A stretch of 64,000 nucleotides of DNA from Oncomelania hupensis (Eukaryota; Mollusca; Gastropoda; Littorinimorpha; Pomatiopsidae), in NCBI GenBank assembly GCA_036898135.1, contig CM072515.1, positions 49,759,095-49,823,094 on the forward strand. Direction: 5' to 3'. The notes under the pieces were generated by a model that was given only the letters and a program-made list of their open reading frames with translations, did not search any database and had not been told where the DNA came from. Shown one piece after another: positions 24,801-36,300 of the stretch (positions within the stretch are counted from its first letter, which is position 1; each line of letters begins with the position of its first letter). A program made the position numbers and the translations under genes.

Positions 24801-27800
24801 TGGTAATATTCGGCCCTGGGCCGCTGATGATGAAAAACCTGTGTAGCCAGTTGCACGTGCTAGATTGCAAAGCTGCAGGACAGTATTGATTTCTGGGGGG
24901 ACCGATGCTAGAATTGTACATACCCAGAGAAAAATAGAAAGAATGAACCGTGTAATCTAAATGAACGAAGAAAGAATGAACCGTTAAGGAAGGAGGGAGG
25001 GAGCGAGAGAGAGTTAGAGAGTTAGAGAGAGAGAGAGAGAGAGAGAGGTGGAGACGAGGGAGGAAGTGAGGTAGGGAGGTAAACTCGGACTGAACATTCC
25101 AGTACTATGAAAATGTCCTTTGGCTAGGAACAACTACTGTGACGAAGTGATCACCGTTCTAAGACTGTTCACGAGTATTAGCTATTTGTTTTCATTTTAC
25201 ATGCACATGAGGTCATAATAGGCTCTCGGAAGATCCTTTGGTAGGCATTATTCAACAAATAATGTAGATTTAAATGTTGGTTCTTTCTTCTTAGTTGTAT
25301 TCCCTTCAAGCCATGACTTTTCCAGCCGTACAGAAACAAATCGCTCATTGTAATAACTGATGAGATAAGTACACTCGCAAAAGTACTTCCGTTACAGTAT
25401 AACACCGCCCAGTCTTTTCTTAAAAACTGTCAGGTCACAGACTATACAGAAAGAACACAATTATCCATGACCTGCCTTACCACGCCTCGCTAATCCAGAA
25501 AATGTGCCCTATTTAAAAAAGAAAAAAAAAGAAAAGGAAGCTTTGCCTCAAACTGACCGAAATTATGCCATATTCATCAATATGTGCAAGTACAAAACTA
25601 TGCCATATTATAAAAATACAGTGTTATGAGAAACACTTCGCGAGGTCCCGATGAGGAATCTGTGACCTAGAAAACCGGTCCCGTTATGCATTGAGATCTG
25701 GGAGCTCTCCGACCCAATCGCCTACGCCCCCGTGGCGGGTTATTTACTTTTCGTCATAATTGGTCCCTTTTATCAGCCCGGGGGTCAGATAATCAGGAGC
25801 AGGGGACTTTAAGGTATTACCCGCACAATGTCGCCTTTTCGTAACCCGACTTCGTCCCGAGCAGGAAAGGAAAATACCTCGAAAGCCCTCCCACTTCCTG
25901 GCCAACAAAACTGACCATTCATCAAAACAAGATGGCGGAGAAGAAAACAAGAGTTGTTCTTCTTCGGGTTACTGTGGATATTCCGTCGGAAGGAAGAAAT
26001 AACATAAAAATTATAGAATATTACTAAGAAAAAACAAACAAGCAAAGGAGATGTAGACCTAACTGATTTACACTTAAGCGGTCAGCCGACTTCGCAACAT
26101 ACAAAACTTCACAAAGAATATAACCATGACCACCTATAGGCCTAACTGACCATCCGAACTTGACTGAAGTCCAGACTAAAATTAATGGCCATTTTTGGTC
26201 CGTCGGGCTAACGTGGCCGTCTCCGTCAGTCAAGACTAAAGCTGCCCAACCTCGGTAAATCAAAGTAGAGAAAACTATAGTGTGTCCGGTCATGCGTGTC
26301 TGTCCCTTCACAGGTCGAGTTACTTCGCCGTGTCAGGTCAGAAGGGTCAGGAAGGATTATGTGATCAACAAAACTATCGGGATGGTCAGTGTAAAAGGGC
26401 AAGAGAGTGCGCTCTGTTCTCCTTGCTCTGTTCCGTTAAACCTTAGCCTCGGACTCCGGCCTATAGTGTCTTTTAGACTGTTGGTGTTACAGTCAAATTT
26501 CAGTTTGCTAGCCTAAAATTCTTTGTACCCAAAGTGGAACCTTCGGAAGAAACACAAGATCCGACCCCTACAATAAAGACTGGAGCGTTCTGACCTAACA
26601 TCTTTTTACTCGCCGGTATACCTTTTTAGCTGTCAACATCTATCCACTTTCATCAAGCCGGTAATGCCACATCTCAACCTTTTCAATGTACCGTTTTACT
26701 TGCTTTTTACTTAGGTAGGACCTTGGGACCGAACCAGCTAAACATCAACAATATTATGTAATAACTAAACAATCTCGTATTTAAAAAGACTACAGTACAC
26801 ATAAGATAGATCAATATTCTCTGAATACCCGTTTAGCTACAGTAGCATTACAAATAAAAGGCTCAGCCTTTTTAGTCCCTTCCGACCCAGGCTATAAAAC
26901 TTGACTGTCATGGAAGATCTATTAGCCCAAGCTTTCGACGGCCGAAACTTCTCTCTCTGCATCTGTATTATAATAGAAAAAGAATAAAGGAAATGAATAC
27001 TAAGTTTAACCATTAAGTGCTTCTAGTAAAGCGACAAGATCATTGTATGCGTAGGTGTAACACAGCTGACTGCTTATGCGTGCCTAAAGGGAGGTTGGGG
27101 GGGGGGGGGGGGGGTGCGTATGCCTCCGCGGTCTTCGATACTCGGATACCCTCGGGCAATTACTGTAGAAAAACTGCTTTCTACACAGTTCGGTATTGTA
27201 AGTAGAAAGGTTACAGTTTGTTATTGTAGCAAGAGCCAAGTCTGAGGCGACCGCATTCAAAGAAGATTTCAAGAACACTTGGATTTACTGCATTCAGAAT
27301 CAACATGAAATGGCTGACCCAGAGCGGTACGGTCGATGTCTGACCGCTAATGACATAACACAACACAATAAATACCACTTCTCGTGCGAGTTTGGTCCGT
27401 GGAATTTACGAGACTTCAAATTGGCAAACCAGGGCAACATCTTTTGAAGTTGACAGAAAGCACCCCTTGTTCAATTTCAAAGGTACATACATAATACTAC
27501 AACACTACAAATCCACAAACGATACAGCCGAAAATACTGGATTGAAATCACTTTTCATAGAACACATAATCTCCAGTTTACATATCTTATTTCCATAGAA
27601 CCTGAACAATACCAATCCAAAACCTCTAACTTTAGCTCTCAGTCTAACTTTCCAAATCTTAGTTCACCTTATCTCTTTTCATTTCACAACACTAACATTA
27701 ACAATCTGGTATTTTCATCCCCTTTTCATTTCAAAACGGTTTTTAAAAATCGGCACAGGAAATGAACGAAATTTACACTGAGCAAATAAATACAGCTCGG

Positions 27801-30688
27801 TATATAAAAAGAAAATACAACATATCTCAATTGTGGAATGCCCTTTGGTTATATTAAATTTCTTTTATTTGGCTAATATTACACACATTGCGGTATGCAT
27901 TTTTCTAGTATTACCTAAGACTAACATTAATGTTACCGAAAACGATCATTTAACGCCCAATAAAATCACACTTAAAACAGGAATGTTAATATGGTAATAA
28001 CTGCGAGGAAATTTATCTGTAATCCATACTGAAGAAAAAAAATATCCGCAATGGCGTTTGGCGGAGAGAGGGGGGGGGGGGGGGGGACGTACGAAGTTGC
28101 GTCCACTTGCAACCAGAGTTACGTGTGCTGCATGTCAAGTCCTGCTGATTCCAACCAGAATTAATTCTGCTGTGAAGATCTCTTCCAAAGACTTGTTTAG
28201 TATAACTAGGTAAAATATAATTACGTCTATTTTAATGTAAACTAATTGCTCTAGCCTGACTAGGTTTAAGTTTACCGTAAACCAGACTTGCCTCTACAGT
28301 GGCTTGCGTAAGCTAATTACAGTAGTAGCTCTTGCCGTTAATAGGGAAGAATGTTCAGTAGTAGACTTGGGTCTACAGCTAATTACGGTACTCGTACTCA
28401 ATACGACTATTCAGTCCGTCAGGCTCTGTCTCTCTAGTCAAGTTTCTATACTTCTTTGTCTCTCTAGTCAAGTTTCTATACTTCTCTGTCAGTGTCTCTC
28501 TAGTCAAGTTTCTATACTTCTCTGTCTCTCTAGTCAAGTTTCTATACTATACTTTAAAAAAAAAAAAATTTAAACCACCCACACACACAACAGCTGGCGA
28601 TCATAAAGTCCACAGCCATTCAGCATCATTATGTCAGTCAGTCACTGCATTTGCTGTCTACTTAATAGCGTATCTGCATTGCAAAGTGGGTGAGAGGGGG
28701 AAAGGGAGGGGGGGGGGTAAGGAAGGGGAAATGGTGGCAGGACAGATAGAGAGGGTGCCGCGTGAAGGAGAGGGGAGTGTGTGGGGGATGGATGGGAGGG
28801 GTGAGGAGACGGGAAGGGTGACTGGCCAGTACTTCCAAATCTCACGGACACATGTGCACGCTATACAGACTCGGTCCTCAGTGACCGGCCAAAGAATGCT
28901 TTCCTACCGGCCTAGACTAAACACTGACACTAGCAGTAACACACGATACACATACTAAATACGTACTAAAGTGGAGCACAGCCAAGGGGCTTCGCATTAC
29001 TAGTAATAATTTCTTGTTACCGCAAGGCGCTACAGGCTCTATACTGTTTAGAACTAACTAGTAACTGGCACAATTGCCTAATGTTTTCTTTCTTTAACCT
29101 CATTTTTTATCCTTCGCATCAATAAAGTAATTTAGCTCTACGTCTACAGGAAAAAAGATCGATTTAAAAGAGAAATCTCCATCGATTTTTGGACCAGGCG
29201 CAGGAAGAGCGACGCACTGAAGAAGAAGAACTGGGCATAGTTTATTCGTAATTCAATCAAACATTGTACCGAAAAAAGGGAAGAGAAAAAAAAAAAACCA
29301 ACATATCTGTACAGAATTGTAAAACGACTGGAGTATAATATAGTAGCCATAGAAAAACCTAGTCAAAGGTGCTTAGCTATGGACAGACCCCGTCGACCGT
29401 TGACGCAAGCACGATCTTAGAATCAATACTACGGCCAGAGGCAGAAGCATTCCGGTTTTTGATCTAGCGAACACCAATTACTTAGCGAGTCAGAATAGCA
29501 AATAGTCCAATATTTAACCTTGCGCTGTACCCGCTTAGTCAATAAATGGACTCGTATACATTGCGCTCTACCCGGGAAAAATTTAAAAGAGCTTGTCAAA
29601 AACAACAGGATCTAACTCGAGTCGCCAACTTGCTGCTCACTAATTAACGCCCCAGACAACTGAGTAAGCTATTGAATAATAATCAATATGCACACTACCT
29701 ACTAGCAGTACTGAAAACGAGACTCCTGTAATACACGGCTGGACAACACTATACAGACTCCGTGCCACCTAATATTATATAACAAGTTCTAATTACGGAC
29801 TAGCGATAACGAGAATAGTCAAATCAATACCGCAAACTGATTTGGTCATGTTCTTATATAAATAAATATTCCCAAACAAATCATAACCATTGGACATTTG
29901 GATGAAGAGAAGATGTATTAAAACAGAAATAATTATTCCAGCTAAATCCTGAGTGGAAAAACATCTGTGATAATTATCACAAAATGTACTGTAGCGTAAA
30001 TAGTATTGTATATCACAATAGTATTGTATATCACAAACGATTATCTCTCAAAATAATATACTTCACATCATCAATAGAAATGTTGCATTCCTAGTAATAA
30101 TCGCTGCAATTATAATTACTTTTCAGCGCTCTTCTTACTTGGTAAAAACAAAATCGATCTTTTCTGTCTTCTACTCCTAGCGAACAGTATATGCATATAT
30201 GGGAGAGGTCTGGAATCAAGTCAGGCCACTCTGCTTAATGAAGCTCTCCAGATATTGAGCAGCCCCGAAAGAGAATACGCATAATACGAATCTTGCACGC
30301 ACTCTACAAGACTTTACGTATTAACCAGACCGCAAGCACGCACGCACCGACGCCAACACTGCCACAGCGCCCAGTTTAAAGCAGCGAGGATTTTTGCGGT
30401 AAACCACCATCATCATCAATATCATCATCAATATTATTATTGTCGTCATCTACATTCGATCCTAACTCTAAGTCTTTTGTCCCCCATCGGTAAAATCTCG
30501 AAGAACTGGGAAGAAGGAGAAGAAGAAGAAGAAGAAGAAGAAGAAGGAGAAGAAGGAGAAGAAGAAGAAGAAGAAGAAGAAGAAGAAGAAGAAGAAGAAG
30601 AAGGAAAGAAAGAGAGAACGAATGGACCAAAAAGAATGACAAGTACCAAAAAAAAAAAGACACACTCACAAATAAATAAATGCAAATT

Positions 30689-30721
<33 letters not shown>

Positions 30722-31248
30722 AAGGGAGGGGTGGGGGAAGGTGGGAATGAAAGGAAGAAAGAAAAATCAAGAAAACAAAATAAGAATAAGAAACGGAAAA
30801 CTAATTGAAAGAATTTCGCAATAAGGAAGAAAAAAATATGTTGACGACGCAAAACCTTTTGGGGGTGAGATCTGAGTGTATGGGGGTGGCGAGTCAAAGA
30901 TTATTCTGATACCACAGATATCCCCTCCCCACTCCCCCTCTTCACTTATCAAACATCAAGGTCCCAAGGATACGAAAGGAGCATGATATCATTCAGAGTT
31001 ATCAGGGGGCGACCACACTTAGAGGCCTACCCCGACCCTCTTTTGTGGGGTCCGCTGGGTTTTCCCCCAGCAAAATGTCTTCAAATCTTAAAAAAGAGCC
31101 AGCAACAAAAAATGTTCGAAGTCACCCCTCTAACAAACTGCAAACGTGGTTCAAGTATTATTCAGCGACATATTATACTCGCTTCAACGCAGAAATGCGT
31201 ACGAAGCATACCGCTAAAATGTCTACAACGACCAAAGAGCGCTTAAGC

Positions 31249-31303
<55 letters not shown>

Positions 31304-34300
31304 AGACAGGATTGGTCTGGATCCCCGGCAGCGCAGAGGTACCGTCTGCACGATACAAATTCAGCTTGGCTACATTCCGATCGCACTGCCATCGACTGTC
31401 GTTTTTTGGCTCTCATTTACCTTCGATATTTACAATCCCTAAACACGAAATTAACTTTTGAAAAAGAAAAAAAAAGCTATACCTACTATCCATTTAAATA
31501 CAATCTTATTATTTTAAAACGGGAGATCGCTATTGTATACGGACGGAATTCCATAAAATTTCAACGATCTTTTTCTATAACTAGATGATAATAAGGTTGT
31601 ACCCTTTTTTCTCCTAAATAATAGCAAAAAATATTGATCGTCCTTAAAAGAATAGAAAAAGAGCTGTAAATATATTTAATAGATCTAATGGATTTAATAG
31701 CTGCATTCCTTAGCGGCAGATCTTTAGAACCTAAGCAACGGAATAACCACCCACAACGGAATTACCTCCAACTCAAAACCACCACCCAACTTTCAACACG
31801 CTATTATGCGCGAATGTAGCTGCCTTGATATACAAATTTCGCCATTACAGCAAGAGGAAAACTGAAAGATCCGAATAATATCGCGAATTTTTGGTTCTTA
31901 GCCACTAAATGCGTCACTCGTATTTTTTTTTATTCCAAAGAACGCAAAATGGCGGCGGAAAGATGATCAAGAAGTGTTAAAAACGTCAGCAAATAAAGTT
32001 TCCGATTTGGAACGACCCAAAAAAAAGGGATCAAAATAAGTGAAATAATGACCGATTTTACAGAAAAGTGGATGAAGCGACCAAGGAGTTTCACAACAAA
32101 ATTAAAAGGAGAGGGAGGAGGGGGAACAAAAAAAAAAGAACTGGAAAGAAAGACTAGATGCAGAATAACAAGACAACAAAAACGTTACACAAAATAGGAA
32201 TAAGCCAACATTCACGAACCATACGAACACAACGTACTGTACGCACTGAAAAAAAACATACACACTGAAACTGACAAACACACAGCTACGTCGCTTGTAG
32301 ATAAATCCTATTCAGCAGCTGAGTGGCTTTTAGATCTAGATGAAACTGCGACGTGGCCGGCGACGATACAAGAATAATCCAGGCACGCAAAAAGTACATA
32401 AAATTAAAACCAGCAATACCCTACAGGTAGCATTAAATCCTATGAACCTTAGCGCTAGTAATTAATATAAAATCCTACAGTAATTAATTAATTACGTTAA
32501 TATGAAATCCAATCAGTTAGAAACAAATCTTACAACCTGAAAAACGTTCAACCTCTCAGAACGGTTAGACGATGAACAAATAGGACAGGAATAGTAAATA
32601 CAAATAAAAGAGTGTACAAAGGCTATGAATGGGGAAGTGGTGTGTGTGTGTGGTGGGGTGGGTGAGAATGGGGAGTGAGGGGGAGGGTCTTCATTTTAAA
32701 AACACACACACACAAACCAGGTAAATCTATTGAACAGGAACAAATGTATTACATTAAAATAATAGAGAAAAAAGAGAAAAAGACAGAAAGAAAAAAAAAA
32801 CACGAAAAAGACCTAGGTAAAAAAATTAATTAATTAAAAAAGCTGGTTTATGTACCCTAAGTTCAGAGTTTGTAATTGAATTGTCCGTGTACGACACCAA
32901 CTGTTCAGCAGAAATGTGCAAGTTTTCCTTGAGTTTTGAGGCGAGCAGCATACAGGCTGCACCTAAACACTGTAGCCGAGTTCTGTGGATATTTTGAACA
33001 CACAAAAATCGGTCCAAGTAGTTCATAGCCAATGGAAACACTTCTTCCTCCGTCCTCTGTTCCACACAGACCTGCAAAAAACCAGAAGGAAAGAAGGCAT
33101 AAATAAGCAGACATTCCAAAGTAGAAAATGGCCGGGCATCTATGTAATAATGAGGTCAAAGAAAGAAGCAATTCGAATGCAGAAAAACGGGAATCAACTT
33201 CGTTCTAAGAAGAAGACTACATGATTGAATAATATAATAATAATAATCCCATCCGTTATTAAACAGTGCAAGTTGGCAAAAATTCTTTTCTTTTCTTTTT
33301 GTTTATTCCCGCTGGAAACTATGTCTACAAGTTTGGGTTCTAGTTTGATTATACTCTCACTAATACTGTAAAATTCTTTATGCTACAGTACAGCCCACAC
33401 AGGGCAGGGGGGGGGAAGGGGGCGGGGGAAGCAAAAGAGATCAAGAAACAAGGAACAAATAGATTTCAAAAAGAACAAAATTACGAAAAAGGCCTTACCC
33501 CACCACACTCATTATTGCTAATCTCCGATAATCCTAATAATAAAGCCGATAAACCCTAGGAAGACCCAAAGCCAAAGGTAATAATATAGGCTATAAGCAT
33601 AAGACGGGGGAATAGCCGACGGAACGATAAATCGCCCACCCGTGTACAAACTCCAGTCTACTGCAAAATTGCGCCAAACTTGCAAACTACTTTCCCACCC
33701 CATCAGTAATGCTTCCCTCCATCCCTCAGCCCATACACACACTACTTAGTACTAAGTAAGTAAACCCGCTCCTTTTTTTCTTCTTCTTCTTTCACCTCTT
33801 TCAGCTTTCTGTTCCCTTTCTTCGTTCCATTAACCCGCTCACAGAGTCCTACTAGGCCAGTAGAACCCACTCCCACTCCACCCCCTCCACCTATCTCTTT
33901 TCTTCTTAAAATTCTGAATTTTTCATCTTCTCTTCTCCCTAACCATTTTTCTTTCTCCTATATTTCTCCTTTCATTCTTCCTTCTTTTCGATCGTTTCTG
34001 CCCCTCCCCTCCCGCCAACCTACCGAAAAGTATTTGCAATGCAGCCTTTTGCAAAGTTTTTGGAGCGAAAACTTATACAGACGTATATTATGTAGAGTAG
34101 ATGTATCCATTCAAAGTCACTGTCTGTATCACATCTTCCTTGTAAGAAGACTCCTCCCCCACCCACCTTCAACGCCACTTTCCCCTTCCCCAGCCCCCAC
34201 CAATCCTGTTCCCGCCCCCCCCCCCCTCCCCTAAATAGTATTAAAACAAATTAAAACTATCACTCCATCTTTATCTACGACCAAAAAAAACAACTAAAGC

Positions 34301-35850
34301 GAATGATTACGGCCAACTTCCTAGAAACAAACCTAAACTTCGAAACGATACATTAAAGAAATAGATTTCTCTTATATAGCGCACTTACAAGCTCAGCGAG
34401 CTTCTCAAGGCGCTGGCACGTAATATCCAGCAATCACACAATAGTTTGCTGAAGTCAGGATTCGAACCCACCTCGCCCAAGGCGCACTCACACAAGTCGT
34501 GCGCTCTGACCACTGAGCTATCCCTGCCGCCGGGGCATTAACGGGGAAAACTAAATCTAATAAAACCAAATTTCAGAAGTACAAGGGGGGGGGGGGGGGG
34601 GAATAACCAACAGGAAATTACAGACTTAAATGACGAAAATTGCACCGAACATTCTGACGTAGGTCGAAAATTCTAAAACATCAAGTTTCATGAAAATTGC
34701 TGACCATTCAGAAATAGACCCTTTACCGACACCTGCTCCCTAAAAAGCCGCTTGTCTTGCGATTATTGAATGAAAATAAATAATATAGAAATCTACAAAG
34801 TTTCTCTACCAATTGCAAAAGTAATATAATAAAACATCCGCTCCGTTTGGTTCAGCCCTTGCAATCTGCAACGACTGCGGCAAGCTGGTGTAGCAGTCGA
34901 AAGCAATTTTGTCGTTGATTAGAAAAATTCATTAAAAATATCAAAAGTGCGTGAAAAGGGTCCAAATCGACGGTGAAATGTCTGGGGAACAGGCTTTATC
35001 GAAGAAAGACGGAGTTGTTTGAGAAAGTTTGGGGTTAGGGGCGAATTTCGCAAACATTCCATTCCCACAGTCGTGGCCCAAAGTAAACCCTCTATCAAGG
35101 ACACCCCCGAGCTGGCATCGTGCCCAAATCTACAAAACTGCTGCGAAAATCGGGTATAATTCACGAAAAAAATGTTGCCCTTGCACCCTAAGTTGCATTA
35201 AGGTGTACAAAAATAAATGCACCTTCTGTCGATACCAATTTTGTCATCACTGTTGCAATGTCGGTAAGAAAAATTCGAGTTTGCAGCGAGCGACTTGGGC
35301 AGACAAAAAGTCCGCCTTCCTCTCGCCATATTGAAAGTGCACTGGGAATGCGCCCGACATTTGGTCCTTTAAAAATCGAGAAAAATCGACTGGTTACAAA
35401 TTTCGTGAGGTTTAGATATAAATTTTACTCTCGAGCCATTTCTTCATCGTTTGGTGCAATTTTCGTGTCCATTGCAGGAGTTTTTGCTTTAGAACTAAAG
35501 AAGAGAAAACAGTAGGGGTAAGGCTGAAAAATGCTTACCTCGGCCATCCACTCTGAAACCAACTTTCTCATAAATGGCTGTACGTCCGTTTGCACACAGT
35601 TGAAATAGCACGAGGTGGGGACATACTTGTCCTCTGTACTCAACAAATTGGCTAGCACTCGGTCGTCGTTTAGTAAAACTGGATCGTCATAGGCACGATT
35701 CACTTTGCCGGACTCCAAACACATCAGTGCTGGCTCCTCCACACATTCAATTTGAATCTCCTGCTCCATGTCGAGTTCTTCTTGCTGGCTTTCTGTGGCG
35801 AGTGGAGACTGAAAGTCCACTAGCTCCAGAGGACTGAGCCTGTCGTACAT
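12327..35850 (-). CDS. CCND: G1/S-specific cyclin D, five coding exons
   Basis: Cyclin D is the regulatory partner of CDK4/6; the complex phosphorylates Rb proteins in the nucleus to drive G1/S. Joining 35850-35539, 33071-32856, 20858-20699, 12870-12725 and 12551-12327 with GT/AG sites and phases 0,0,1,0 gives 352 residues. An Rb-binding LxCxE motif (LMCLE) is at 42-46. The cyclin box runs from about 65 to 190, with MRKLV near the end of exon 1, [16 protein letters not shown] at 112-127, and LLASKLKE around K150, which corresponds to the CDK-contacting lysine of human D1. The second fold contains [13 protein letters not shown] and PPSMIAAG. A degron TPTDVRD begins at T323, matching human T286. 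The five-exon structure resembles vertebrate CCND genes. At 352 residues it exceeds the usual 290-310 because of N- and C-terminal extensions. An in-frame TAA lies twelve codons above the chosen ATG; Met28 (35769) has better Kozak context (G at -3 and +4). Confidence 0.93.
12552..12724 (-). other. Cyclin D intron 4 (173 bp)
   Basis: GTAAGT donor just below 12725 and TTTCAG acceptor just above 12551. It is by far the shortest intron of the gene and holds no insertion. Confidence 0.85.
12725..12870 (-). CDS. CCND: Cyclin D coding exon 4
   Basis: 146 bp, entered in phase 1 through TGTGTGCAG and left in phase 0 at CTG|GTAAGT. The split codon G|AC gives Asp. It encodes [19 protein letters not shown] and more of the second cyclin fold, aligning with the FISNPPSMVAAG region of vertebrate D cyclins. 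No useful open frame marks it because both ends are spliced. Confidence 0.9.
16340..16397 (+). mobile_element. TATA retroposon, 3'-terminal fragment
   Basis: About 50 bp ending GAGTCCGCTGGACCTAAAGC plus AATAATCATGTA, matching only the 3' end of the family. This is the 5'-truncated form expected from incomplete reverse transcription. Confidence 0.7.
17494..17700. repeat. Diverged direct repeat
   Basis: GTTTATTTTTAGTATT...AGCAGATGGGTCTG.GAACCG occurs twice, about 140 bp apart (about 17498 and 17638), each time with GAACCGTTCTT nearby. Confidence 0.55.
19440..19527 (-). mobile_element. tRNA-derived SINE head
   Basis: On the minus strand, TTATCTCATGGGTAGAGC (A box, 19501-19518) is followed by CTGGCAAAC in the anticodon position and CAGGTTCGATC (B box, near 19467-19477). 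The T arm and acceptor do not pair, so it is a retroposed tRNA-like sequence (Ala/Gly-like) and not a working tRNA. The body may continue below 19440, but its end is not clear. Confidence 0.6.
20699..20858 (-). CDS. CCND: Cyclin D coding exon 3
   Basis: 160 bp after a CCTCCAG acceptor, ending G|GTGAGT in phase 1. It encodes [20 protein letters not shown], then a [11 protein letters not shown] helix and the [14 protein letters not shown] helix of the second cyclin fold. Frame reading beyond the donor is intronic. Confidence 0.93.
21065..21199. repeat. (GAA)n tract
   Basis: A nearly pure GAA array at 21065-21152, followed by a second short block at 21177-21199. TACGTCAGAAAGAAGAAG precedes both blocks, so the segment is partly duplicated. 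Confidence 0.95.
21432..21500 (+). mobile_element. Hairpin retroposon copy 2
   Basis: AGTCTCCTCTGAAAATCC, then GGGAAGAGAGGGGACTATAA ACTGATT and an A-rich tail. Same family as 1081-1149 and 50400-50462, with two bases missing from the first arm. Confidence 0.65.
21818..21855. repeat. 38-nt C homopolymer
   Basis: Uninterrupted run of 38 C, followed by ACCCC. The opposite strand is G38. Confidence 0.95.
27097..27114. repeat. G18 homopolymer
   Basis: Uninterrupted G run; similar G17 runs occur at 28070-28086 and 34585-34601. Confidence 0.9.
28427..28551. repeat. 30-bp minisatellite, four units
   Basis: The unit GTCTCTCTAGTCAAGTTTCT plus ATACTTCTCT is repeated four times almost perfectly, with a short CAGT insertion between units 2 and 3. 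Confidence 0.9.
30510..30720. repeat. (GAA)n polypurine tract and A28 run
   Basis: GAA/GGA array at 30510-30604, purine-rich to 30620, then a run of 28 A at 30693-30720 and further purine-rich DNA. Glu- or Phe-rich frames are artefacts. Confidence 0.95.
31252..31302. repeat. (GA)n microsatellite
   Basis: About 25 uninterrupted GA units. Confidence 0.95.
32856..33071 (-). CDS. CCND: Cyclin D coding exon 2
   Basis: 216 bp, phase 0 at both ends, acceptor TTTTTGCAG and donor AGG|GTACAT. It encodes the core of the first cyclin fold: [34 protein letters not shown] and [12 protein letters not shown]. Conservation with vertebrate D cyclins is highest here. Confidence 0.95.
33072..35538 (-). other. 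Cyclin D intron 1 (2.5 kb)
   Basis: Donor GAG|GTAAGC and acceptor TTTTTGCAG. It contains pyrimidine-rich DNA (about 33770-34230), a tRNA-derived SINE (34358-34537) and a G17 run (34585-34601). Confidence 0.85.
34358..34537 (-). mobile_element. tRNA-derived SINE with GCGCTATATAAG tail
   Basis: On the minus strand, GGGATAGCTCAGTGGTCAGAGC (A box, 34501-34520) and GGTTCGAATCC (B box, about 34457-34467) form a tRNA-like Pol III promoter. The body ends CCAGCGCCTTGAGAAGCTCG ... GTGCGCTATATAAGAG with an A/T-rich end. CATTAA occurs at both borders and may be a short target duplication. The tail resembles 3400-3517 and 39600-39690, suggesting a shared LINE partner of L2/CR1 type. Confidence 0.75.
35539..35850 (-). 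CDS. CCND: Cyclin D coding exon 1
   Basis: 104 codons from ATG at 35850 to GAG|GTAAGC. It contains the LMCLE Rb-binding motif at residues 42-46, [14 protein letters not shown], and the start of the first cyclin fold ([20 protein letters not shown]). The 27 residues before Met28 extend beyond vertebrate D cyclins, in which LxCxE lies within the first ten residues. Confidence 0.92.
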
Positions 35851-36300
35851 GAATCGATGGTAGATCCAAATAGCGAATTATAATAAATCCTCAGAGTCCC
35901 GGTTCAGACTATAACCACACAGAGAGCTGAGCGAAGACTGAAGCGAGGTACCGATGGTCACTGCTAGAGGTTTAGGTATCCGTTCTCGTGGGGTGCAGGT
36001 CACACACTGACGGTGGGAGAGAGAGGTGTGCGAGTCAGTAGCGAGAGCTCTCTCTACCACTACCTTCTCTCATACTGGTCACCACCACTGTGGCCTCGTG
36101 GGTTTCAATGAATACGAATACAGCTGTCGGTCCCCGCGCATGCGCTCTCTCGCGCAGTCGGCATTCGCCGCAGTTAGTCCTGCGAAGGAAGTGACTTTTC
36201 GACCCCTCTCTCTCATCGGCACAGATCGATACTGATCAAAATCGATTGACTAGCCCCTCACGCATCTGCGGTATGCGGCACGTGGGTAATTTACTTTCAG
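35851..36300 (-). promoter_or_regulatory. Cyclin D 5' UTR and proximal promoter
   Basis: The most CpG-rich stretch near the gene. It contains GCGCATGCGC (NRF-1-like, 36136-36145), CACGTG (Myc/Max-type E-box, 36279-36284) and CAGCTG (36121-36126). No TATA box precedes the start, consistent with a CpG promoter. A 12-codon upstream ORF on the minus strand begins at 36073 and ends at 36035. Whether it lies inside the transcript depends on the unknown start site. Confidence 0.5.

Larger units (their letters stand above)
20859..32855 (-). other. Cyclin D intron 2 (12.0 kb)
   Basis: Bounded by G|GTACAT (below 32856) and CCTCCAG (above 20858). It holds two long GAA tracts, a 38-C homopolymer, G17-18 runs, a 30-bp minisatellite, a hairpin retroposon and (GA)n. 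No nested gene was recognised. Confidence 0.8.

Noticed and set aside
25640..25760. Possible tRNA-like A box (GTAGGCGATTGGGTCGG on the minus strand)
   Set aside because: No acceptable B box follows at the right distance and there is no cloverleaf pairing.
35029..35334. Cys-rich frame [20 protein letters not shown] resembling a zinc-binding domain
   Set aside because: It lies in cyclin D intron 1 on the opposite strand, has irregular Cys spacing and no splice or family support.
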